Origin: an uncultured Dorea sp.
GTDB taxonomy: Bacteria; Bacillota; Clostridia; Lachnospirales; Lachnospiraceae
Assembly (NCBI RefSeq): GCF_934294775.1
Contig: NZ_CAKRAH010000081.1
Coordinates: 1-8,291 of the forward strand
DNA: 8,291 nucleotides
Direction of reading: 5' to 3'
This document shows positions 1 to 6,200 of the stretch, in pieces. The notes under the pieces were generated by a model. That model was not told the DNA's origin and searched no databases. It saw only the letters and a program-made list of their open reading frames with translations. Position numbers and translations under genes: made by a program. Within the stretch, counting starts at the first letter, position 1, and each line of letters begins with the position of its first letter.

Positions 1-69
1 ATCTGAAAATCTATATCCCACTTGAAAATTCATAATATGATGTGAGAGTTAAAAGTATAAAAATGGTAA

Positions 70-104
70 ATCTGCTGAACACTTAGAATCTGTTGGCAGC
101 AGAT
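70..104 (+). repeat. Hairpin-forming inverted repeat
   Basis: ATCTGCTG (70-77) pairs perfectly with CAGCAGAT (97-104). The stem can continue with AAC (78-80) against GTT (92-94) past a two-base bulge. No T-run follows, so it is not a standard intrinsic terminator. It may be a 3'-end structure of an upstream transcript. The structure is plain in the sequence but its role is unknown. Confidence 0.4.
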
Positions 105-129
105 GGACAAGAATAGATAAATAGCGGAA

Positions 130-164
130 TGTGAAAACCTGAGAGTATGTCTCAGGTTTTCACA
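130..164. terminator. Probable intrinsic terminator of an upstream gene
   Basis: A perfect 15-bp stem runs from 130-144 to 150-164 (arm GTGAAAACCTGAGA plus an outer T-A pair) around a 5-base GTATG loop. The T-run after it is poor (ACTTTAG), so termination may be weak. Its position before an independent promoter suggests that it separates an upstream unit from the esterase operon. The hairpin is certain; the terminator role is inferred. Confidence 0.6.
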
Positions 165-280
165 CTTTAGCGAACGAAAATGTCAAAAAATCTATTTTTA
201 CTAAAATAAATTAATAGAAAATACTAATAATATTTTCTAAAAACAGATAAAATCCATAGAATGTATTGATATAAATGCAC

Positions 281-309
281 TTGACCTGTCACCAACACTT
301 AGTTATAAA
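281..309 (+). promoter_or_regulatory. Sigma-A-type promoter of the esterase-transporter operon
   Basis: TTGACC (281-286) and TATAAA (304-309) are separated by exactly 17 bases, close to the housekeeping consensus. The expected transcript start is near 316, leaving a short leader of about 30 bases before the gene. The -35 box overlaps the left half (TGACCTGT, 282-289) of an 8-bp inverted repeat whose other half lies at 326-333, so a regulator may act here. Confidence 0.7.
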
Positions 310-332
310 ATTAACAATATACAAAACAGGTC

Positions 333-338
333 AGGAGG
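333..338 (+). promoter_or_regulatory. Ribosome binding site of the esterase gene
   Basis: AGGAGG sits 9 bases before the ATG at 348. This perfect anti-Shine-Dalgarno match fixes the start. Its first base overlaps the right arm (326-333) of the inverted repeat around the promoter, so a protein bound there could also affect early transcription. Confidence 0.85.
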
Positions 339-347
339 AAATACAAA

Positions 348-1271
348 ATGACAGGTGAAGAAATCAAAGATATGAACTTTGAAGATTTCCGTGCACAGGT
401 TGAGAGTATGGAAGAAGTTGGAAGAATTACAGCAGATGGAACGGAAATGTATGGTCTTTATAAACATGATGTAGTTTATGTAAACAGAGACGGAATTGAG
501 CGTACACTTCAGATGATGGTACCGGAATCTGCAGATAAAGCAGAAAAGACTTATCCGGCTATTCTCTACGTACAGGGCTCTGCATGGATGAAACAGGACA
601 ATTACAAACGTCTCGGGGCAATGGCGGATCTCGCAAGACGAGGATTTGTAACTGCGATCCTTCAATATAGAGAAAGTGATCTGGCAGTCTTCCCGGCACA
701 GGTAGAAGATGCCAAGACGGGTATCCGTTTCCTTAGAAAGAATGCAGAAGAATACCGCATTGACCCGGATCAGATTTTTATTCTGGGAGATTCAAGCGGT
801 GGAAATACAGCATTCCTGGCAGGCGTTACCGCAGATCAGGATCTGATGGATACAGATATATATGGAGAATATTCCTGCAAGGTAAATGCTATCGTAGATT
901 TCTACGGAGTATCTTGTGTACAGATCAAAGAAGACTTCCCGACTACACTGAATCAGGGAGAGCCGGACAGTCCGGAAGGTAAGCTGATCGGCGGAAAGAA
1001 CGTATATGAATATCCGGAACTTTCAGGCGCAGTTACCTGTATGAATTATGTAAAGAAAGATACGGAGATGCCACCAGTACTGATGATGCACGGACTTGCT
1101 GATGACCTGGTAGCACCGGAGCAGAGTATCCGTCTCTATAAGAAATTAAGAGAAGAAGAAAAAGAAGTAGAATTCTATCTGATCGAGAATGCAAAACACG
1201 GCGATCCGGCATTCTGGACAGAGAAAAATATGGACATCGTAGAGAAATTTTTAAAAGCACATATGAACTAG
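348..1271 (+). CDS. Alpha/beta hydrolase, BD-FAE/acetyl-esterase type
   Basis: This 307-residue serine hydrolase probably cleaves ester bonds of small or acylated carbohydrate substrates. A GDSSG nucleophile elbow lies at residues 147-151 (Ser149), followed by Gly152. An HGLADDLV segment gives the likely acid Asp252, and His284 in NAKHGD completes the triad. The oxyanion region reads VQGSAW (75-80), where many relatives have HGGGW or HGSAW. The segment FPAQVEDAKTGIRFLRKNA (115-133) is typical of the BD-FAE-like (feruloyl/acetyl-xylan esterase) group. No signal peptide or membrane segment is visible, so it should be cytoplasmic. The length fits the family. It is the first gene of a unit with a CitMHS-type carrier, which suggests that it processes an imported ester or that the carrier moves a released carboxylate (inference). 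Fold and triad are firm; the substrate is unknown, and a peptidase or deacetylase role cannot be excluded. Confidence 0.88.
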   Translation: MTGEEIKDMNFEDFRAQVESMEEVGRITADGTEMYGLYKHDVVYVNRDGIERTLQMMVPESADKAEKTYPAILYVQGSAWMKQDNYKRLGAMADLARRGFVTAILQYRESDLAVFPAQVEDAKTGIRFLRKNAEEYRIDPDQIFILGDSSGGNTAFLAGVTADQDLMDTDIYGEYSCKVNAIVDFYGVSCVQIKEDFPTTLNQGEPDSPEGKLIGGKNVYEYPELSGAVTCMNYVKKDTEMPPVLMMHGLADDLVAPEQSIRLYKKLREEEKEVEFYLIENAKHGDPAFWTEKNMDIVEKFLKAHMN

Positions 1272-1284
1272 GGAGGTGCCATCT

Positions 1285-2338
1285 ATGAACGTTACAGTAA
1301 TGGCGATTATTCTGGTATTGATCGTAGTGGCAACCGTTGTCACAAAGAAAGTACCATTTAACTTTGTATTGTTTATCGTACCTATCATCTGTTCACTGCT
1401 TCTGGGATTCAGCTTGCAGGAGACAAGTGATTTCGTACTGGATCAGTTTGGATCGATCATGAGATCGGCAGGATTCATGTTGTTGTTTGCATTCTTGTAT
1501 TTCCAGATGCTTACAGAAGCCGGAGTATTTGACACCATCGTATCAGCGGTGACAAATAAGCTTGGTGATAAGATGAATGTTATCGTAATCATGATTCTGA
1601 CATCTGTAATTGCAGCATTTGCGATTTTGACAGGAAACTTTACACCGGCATACCTGATCACATTCCCGATCCTGGTACCGCTGTATAAGAAATTTGACTT
1701 CGACAGAGAGGCAGCATTTATCATTGCCCAGACAGCAATGTCAGCAATGTGCTTTATCCCATGGGGAATCGGAATGGCATACACCGCATCTTCCGCAGGA
1801 CTGTCAGCCAATGAACTGTCAAAGGCATCTATTCCATGGGCATTATGCTTCATTCCGGCAATTATCCTTCAGTGGGTATACTTCGGAATCAAACATAAAA
1901 AACGTGTAGGAACATTTGGTGCAGTTGTAGAAAATGTAGAACAGGAAGAAAAAGAAACAGAAGAAAATCCATACAGACGTCCAAAACTTTTCTGGATCTA
2001 AGATCTGTCCGAAGTTCATGCTGGAGTACATACACATTATCTTACTGCTGTTATGTGTAGTTATCATTTACTTCATTCCATTCCAGATCTTCAATGCAAT
2101 GTATCCGGTATTTATCTCTATCGGAGCAGGATTTGGAATTCCGGCAGTGACGATTATTGCACCATTCGTATGCAACCTGTCGCTGGCAACAAGTTCAACA
2201 CCGACAAACTCATCTACATATCTTGGATGTGCACTGACAGAGACGGATGTACAGCATTATTGTAAGAAGGCTGTACCGGTGCAGACGGTGACGAATGCGA
2301 TTGTAATATTGCTGGCGGTAATATTTGGACTGGTGTAG
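1285..2338 (+). pseudogene. CitMHS-type carboxylate transporter, internally deleted and frameshifted
   Basis: The gene starts at ATG 1285, 8 bases after GGAGG (1272-1276); an in-frame GTG at 1276 overlaps that site and is unlikely. Its ribosome binding site overlaps the esterase stop, so the two are co-transcribed. Frame 1 encodes 238 residues of hydrophobic helices with TGNFTPAYLITFPILVPLYK and IPWGIGMAYTASSAG, matching the N-terminal half of CitMHS citrate/carboxylate:cation symporters. It stops at 1999-2001 just after RRPKLFWI. Frame 2 then carries the family's C-terminal end (ICPKFMLEYIHI, PFQIFNAMYPVF, and APFVCNLSLATSSTPTNSST) to the stop at 2336-2338. The two parts total about 350 residues, while the family usually has about 430-450, so roughly 80-100 residues and the frame are lost at about 1996-2006. 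Neither half alone should transport. The 2018 ATG has no ribosome binding site. A sequencing error alone would not explain the missing stretch. Confidence 0.8.
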
Positions 2339-2422
2339 GATGGACTGGATAAGAAAGATATTTTAGAGAGAATAAATATTAAAGAGAATAATGAATGTAG
2401 AATAAAGCTTTTTTAGAAACAC

Positions 2423-2490
2423 AGGAATACTCAGTGTCATAACATGACTTTGCGGGAGCGAAGTTATGGACGCCGGGTATTCCTTTTTTT
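2423..2490 (+). terminator. Long structured intrinsic terminator after the transporter
   Basis: The outer stem pairs AGGAATACTC (2423-2432) with GGGTATTCCT (2475-2484), with one G-U pair, and runs into seven T residues (2484-2490). Inside it, CATAAC (2438-2443) pairs with GTTATG (2463-2468), and a short stem is capped by GGGA (2454-2457). Such a branched top is more elaborate than a minimal terminator. It ends the esterase-transporter transcript about 85 bases after the last stop codon. Confidence 0.7.
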
Positions 2491-2563
2491 GTGCCAAAGT
2501 GTGGAAGAGAAGCTGCCGGCGGAAAGTTCTTTGTAGTTCTCTGCATTCATAAGATGTGAGGCT

Positions 2564-2591
2564 CTGTATAAAAATATGCTGTATAAAAATA
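2564..2591 (+). repeat. Tandem 13-mer repeat upstream of the SOS promoter
   Basis: CTGTATAAAAATA occurs at 2564-2576 and again at 2579-2591, a 15-base period. It lies directly upstream of the -35 box of the next promoter and is AT-rich. It could serve as an UP-like element, hold binding sites, or simply be a small duplication. Function is unknown. Confidence 0.5.
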
Positions 2592-2595
2592 CATC

Positions 2596-2624
2596 TTGAC
2601 AGAACGTATGTTCTGGTATATAAC
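2596..2624 (+). promoter_or_regulatory. Promoter of the phage-like gene and probably the RHS gene
   Basis: TTGACA (2596-2601) and TATAAC (2619-2624) are separated by exactly 17 bases, close to the vegetative consensus. Transcription should begin near 2631, giving a leader of about 110 bases before the gene at 2741. The spacer is occupied by a LexA box, so the promoter is expected to be strong but repressed until DNA damage. Confidence 0.8.
2602..2613. promoter_or_regulatory. LexA (SOS) box within the promoter
   Basis: GAAC (2602-2605) and GTTC (2610-2613) flank GTAT. The B. subtilis consensus is CGAAC-RNRY-GTTYG; this core matches every defined position, and only the outermost C and G differ (A and T here). 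The symmetry extends to CAGAAC/GTTCTG. A LexA dimer bound between -35 and -10 would block RNA polymerase. The site is seen directly; repression is inferred from the well-known family. Confidence 0.8.
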
Positions 2625-2647
2625 GAACATATAACCAGAGTATGTAT

Positions 2648-2710
2648 GAAAAAATATTTCTGCAATCTATATATCCCACTTTACAGTATATTTTGCAGAA
2701 AATATTTTTC
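2648..2710 (+). repeat. Imperfect 18-bp inverted repeat in the leader
   Basis: The arms at 2648-2665 and 2693-2710 match as reverse complements except for three central positions, with a 27-base loop. They lie in the transcribed leader of the next gene, 17 bases before its Shine-Dalgarno sequence (2727). The RNA hairpin would be AU-rich with a GC-containing CUGCA/UGCAG part. Possible roles are mRNA stability, translational control, or a relic of a small mobile element. None is proven. Confidence 0.5.
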
Positions 2711-2740
2711 AGGCACACTTTAAAAAGGGAGGTGCGCAGC

Positions 2741-3076
2741 ATGAATAGAGAAGTAAGAGTAAGAAATGTAACCTGGAAAGATTATGGAATCTCGCCGAAC
2801 CTGCAAAAAGAACTGAAAGCATTCTGTATGCAGTACGGAGAGAAGAAGAAAAGAGGTATATTAGAAGCAGACTGCCGGATGATTGAAGAAGCAGCCGGGA
2901 AAGCAAGTCCGGAATTAGGCCCATATATTTTGAAAAGTGTAACGAAGGACCTGAGCTATGATCAGCTGGAATACGATCTGGAGCTTGGCAGGATTCCGGT
3001 AGGCAAGACGGATTTCTATGGCTACCGGAGATTATTTTTCCGCTATTTGTACAAAATGAAAATCGGGGACAAATAG
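2741..3076 (+). CDS. Small phage-like protein of unknown function
   Basis: This 111-residue protein starts at ATG 2741, 8 bases after AGGGAGG (2726-2732). An upstream in-frame ATG at 2642 lacks a ribosome binding site and would read through the leader hairpin. The N-terminal part reads YGISPNLQKELKAFCMQYGEKK, the middle MIEEAAGKASPELGPYILKSVTKDLSYD, and the end VGKTDFYGYRRLFFRYLYKMK. From memory, the order YGIS..ELK.FC.QY, IE..A..A.PEL..YI..SVT, and GR..FY..RR.FF..L recurs in a small protein common in Clostridia prophages and conjugative elements, with no established function. The protein is basic, soluble, probably helical, and has no signal peptide. It follows a LexA-boxed promoter and precedes the RHS gene, so it may regulate or accompany that gene (inference). 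A transcription-factor-like role is possible but unshown. Confidence 0.8.
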   Translation: MNREVRVRNVTWKDYGISPNLQKELKAFCMQYGEKKKRGILEADCRMIEEAAGKASPELGPYILKSVTKDLSYDQLEYDLELGRIPVGKTDFYGYRRLFFRYLYKMKIGDK

Positions 3077-3088
3077 AACACCTGTTCG
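3076..3088. promoter_or_regulatory. Second LexA-like box, upstream of the RHS gene
   Basis: GAAC (3076-3079), ACCT, GTTC (3084-3087), and a final G (3088) match the Gram-positive LexA box at every outer position except the first C, with one mismatch in the centre. It starts on the last base of the preceding stop codon. A possible -10 (TATGAT at 3092-3097 or GATAAT at 3095-3100) lies just downstream, but no good -35 is visible. It may be a second regulated promoter or a roadblock operator. Confidence 0.6.
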
Positions 3089-3120
3089 ATATATGATAAT
3101 GACAGACAAAGGAACAAGGC

Positions 3121-3171
3121 ATGAAAAAAGATTTTAAGTGCGCACAGTTTTTCATTGCCATGCATGCGTAA
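3121..3171 (+). CDS. Possible 16-residue leader peptide (doubtful)
   Basis: ATG at 3121 follows AAAGGA (3108-3113) with a 7-base gap and opens a 16-residue frame, MKKDFKCAQFFIAMHA, ending at TAA 3169-3171. It lies in the 170-base gap before the RHS gene. Its small size means that it could be chance. If translated, it might couple or attenuate expression of the RHS gene. No homologue is recognised. Confidence 0.2.
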   Translation: MKKDFKCAQFFIAMHA

Positions 3172-3231
3172 GAAGTTGTCAGTTACAGCTCTTTGCGAAG
3201 CATGTACCGGATGTCAGAAACATATATCAAC

Positions 3232-3237
3232 AGGAGG
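3232..3237 (+). promoter_or_regulatory. Ribosome binding site of the RHS gene
   Basis: AGGAGG is 9 bases before the ATG at 3247 and settles the start of the RHS frame. No earlier in-frame start has comparable support. Confidence 0.85.
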
Positions 3238-3246
3238 AAACGTAAG

Positions 3247-6200
3247 ATGAAGGAAAAATTATTAAGAGAACTTACCGGTAAAAGAAAACGGTGTGTCAAA
3301 TATTTTCAGATGAATGAAAAAGGAGTAGCAGCAGCCGTATATCCGGGACCGGTACACTATGAAGAAGACGGGGAATGGAAAGATATCGATAACCGTCTGG
3401 AAGCAGTTACAGAAGAAGGAAGAGAGGTATATCAGAACAAAGCATCCGACGTAAAAGTTAAGTTCGCCGGAGAAACAGGGACAGGCGATCTGGTCAGTGT
3501 GGAGAAGAATGGGATGAAAGTATCCTGGAAGCTGGACACAGAGGAAGACCAGATCGCGACAGAAAGCACAGGAAAGAAAAGAGTAAAAAAGAAAGCATGC
3601 AGATTCAGAGTCCTGACGGAACCGGAATTCCCACAGGATCCCGGAGAGGTGACACAGAAGCAGGAAGAGGAGGCTGCATCAGAAGATGAGCCGGAAGAGG
3701 GAACTACATCAGCAGACGAGCTGGCAAGTGATGAAGTATCAGCAGATGATAGCATCCGAAGTGAGAAAGCTGGATCAGCAGAAGTAAAATCAGAAGATAC
3801 AGATATTGCAGAAGAAGGAACTGAAGAGAAGTCAGAAGATGTAGATGTTGCAGAGGACACAGAAGCAAAATCAGAAGGCACAGATATTGAAGGAGGAAGC
3901 GAAGAAAAGTCAGAAGATGCTGATATCACGGATGACGGAACAACGCCAGGAAAGTCAGAGAATACAGATAAGGAAGACTTAGAAAAAGACTCGGGAACCT
4001 TAGAGGATGAAGTCATCCGTGCACATATGGGTGTCAAACATCTGGCAGGGGAAGGAATCTATGAAAACATCCTTTCAGACGTGGATGTACACTATATCAT
4101 ACAGGGAGAGAAGATTAAGGAGAACATCCGTCTGAAGACAAAAGAAGCAGCAGAACAGGAGCTGACATTCATATTCCAGCATCCGGGACTTACGATGAAG
4201 ACGGAGACAGATGGAAGCCTTGGACTTTACAAAGATATCGAAAAAGTATTCTGGTTTGAAAAACCATATATGTACGATAACAATGGATGCCTGTCAACAG
4301 AAGTAGTACTTCAGGCAGAACCATTCGGAGAAGGAAGTAAAGTATCGGTAATCGCAGATAAAGAGTGGCTTCTGGAAGAAGACAGAGCATATCCGGTTGT
4401 CATTGATCCGATGACGGAGACGGAAAAACCACATAGCATTATTGAAGATACATATGTATTTTCAGGTGGAAAAGTATCTGAAAATCCAGAAAAAGTATTT
4501 AGTTACGGTTCTTTCGTGGTAGGACGATCATATGAAAATGGAAAGTTAAGAGCGCTGTTAAGATTCCGTAATCTTCCTGACATCGGAAAAGGCTCCATTC
4601 TATACGCAGCAAAGATGTATATCTGGCAGTATGAATATTCCGCAAGTGTATACACCAAGATTCCATTATTAGCACAGGAAATTACTGGAACATGGGATGA
4701 AAAAAGTGTACGATGGAATAACCAGCCAGCGGTTGCTGGAACGGTACTGGACTATAAAGAAGTAGGACAGGTAACAAGTGGAAATACTACAACAATTACA
4801 CCAATTGGATTCGATGTAACAAAACTTGCAAGAAAGTGGTATAACACAGGCGTCAATAATGGAATCATGATACGTTCACAGTATGAGTCAGAACCGGGAG
4901 ATTCCAAGAATGCATATGCAAGATTTTATGCATCTGATCATCCGAAGGTTTCTTCTAAGCAGTACCCAAGCGGCGTCTTCTACTACCGCAACGTAACAGG
5001 CCTGGAAGATTACCAGAGCTATCACGAACAGGCAGCCGGCCGTGGCGGAATGGGTTACACCAACGACTACACAGGTAACGTAGTCTGGATCCATCCGGAT
5101 GTTGAGACCGAAGGCGGTCCTTTAATGGCAGAAGTCAAACATGTCTATAACCTAAGCGAAGCAGACACACCATCAAGACTTGGTTATGGATGGACATTAA
5201 GCTGTCTGCAGAGAGTTGTCTCAAGTGGAATTAATGATTATCCATATAAATATACCGATGAAGATGGAACGGCACATTATTTCTACAAAGATACAACGGA
5301 TGGTAATAAATTAAAAGATGAAGATGGACTTGGCCTGGTGATTACCGCAACGTCAGGACCGGACTATGATCATTATCTGACTATGGAAGGCAAAGATAAA
5401 ACCAAATATATTTTTGGTGGAGACGGTTACCTGCGATTCATTGAAGACCTGGATGGCAATAAAGTCACGATTGAATACGAGCCAAATGCATCACAGAACT
5501 ATATCGACTATATCACAGATGCAACGGGCGCAAGGATTGATATTGTATATAAGCAGGACGCATCACTGTCACGTATTCTGGAGATCAAAGATACAGCAGG
5601 AAGATCCATTCACTATGATTACGACAGCGCAGGAAACTTAAGTGCGATTCGTTATCCGGACGGCAAAAAGACTACATTTACTTACGATGGAAGTCACAGA
5701 CTGTTAACGGTAACAGGACCGGAAGGATACGGAATCCGATACGAATACACACAGGATTTCCGGATCTGGCGAGTAAGCAAGATCACCGAATTCGGAGAGA
5801 ATCAGACCGTCGGTCAGGAGATGAAGATCTCGTATGAGAATGGTAATACAACCATTTTCGAAGAACCGGGGCTGGACGGAGAACTCAGTCAGACAGCAGA
5901 CAACCAGAAGATGACCTATCATTTTGATAACATGGGCCGTCCGACAGATATCCTTGACAGCGATGGATGTGCGAATACGTATGAATATTACACAACCGGA
6001 ATGAAGAATCATAAGCTCCACAAAGACGGATCCACACAGAAAACGATCTATGGATTATTAAGAAACCATCTGTTTGACCCGGAAAAAGGTGACGCAGGAT
6101 GGTACGGATACCGCATCGCAGATAAGATAAAGACAAGCATCGTACGAAAAGATGGATACGCAGGAACCAAGAGCGCATATCTGAATAAAACAGATGCAGG

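Larger units (their letters stand above)
1..347. other. Intergenic region upstream of the esterase operon
   Basis: No supportable gene lies here; all three forward frames are closed early, and the only frame open to the left edge gives ten residues before a stop at 33-35. The stretch holds two hairpins (70-104 and 130-164), then an AT-rich segment of about 115 bases. Within that segment is a 9-bp inverted repeat (TAGAAAATA at 215-223 and TATTTTCTA at 231-239, 7-base loop), which could be an operator or chance in AT-rich DNA. The promoter and ribosome binding site of the esterase gene follow. Confidence 0.7.
2339..2740. other. Intergenic region between the transporter and the phage-like gene
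   Basis: I find no credible gene here on either strand. Minus-strand frames spanning 2363-2742 are open, but they have no ribosome binding site and give Cys/Phe/Tyr/Ile-rich translations typical of AT-rich non-coding DNA. In order, the region holds a structured terminator (2423-2490), about 70 bases of unassigned sequence, a tandem 13-mer (2564-2591), a promoter with a LexA box (2596-2624), an 18-bp imperfect inverted repeat (2648-2710), and the ribosome binding site of the next gene. Confidence 0.75.

Noticed and set aside
9..23. Match between 9-23 and about 2665-2681 (TCTATAT..CCCACTT)
   Set aside because: A shared AT-rich stretch of about 12 bases is expected by chance in 8.3 kb, and nothing else around the two sites matches.
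1..35. Possible C-terminal tail of an upstream gene (frame open to the left edge, stop at 33-35)
   Set aside because: Only ten residues are visible and none identify a family, so it cannot be supported.
2018..2338. Separate small membrane protein gene starting at ATG 2018
   Set aside because: No ribosome binding site precedes it, and its sequence is the C-terminal end of the CitMHS family, so it is the second part of a broken gene.
2642..2740. N-terminal extension of the phage-like gene from ATG 2642
   Set aside because: It lacks a ribosome binding site and reads through the leader inverted repeat; ATG 2741 has an excellent Shine-Dalgarno sequence 8 bases upstream.
2363..2742. Two overlapping minus-strand open frames in the intergenic region
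   Set aside because: No ribosome binding site, no recognisable motif, and residue composition typical of AT-rich non-coding DNA; they also cross the terminator and promoter.
3432..4037. Long Ser-rich open frame on the minus strand
   Set aside because: It is the antisense shadow of the acidic repeat in the RHS gene; GAA/TCA-rich codons read in reverse give Ser-rich protein, and no ribosome binding site is present.
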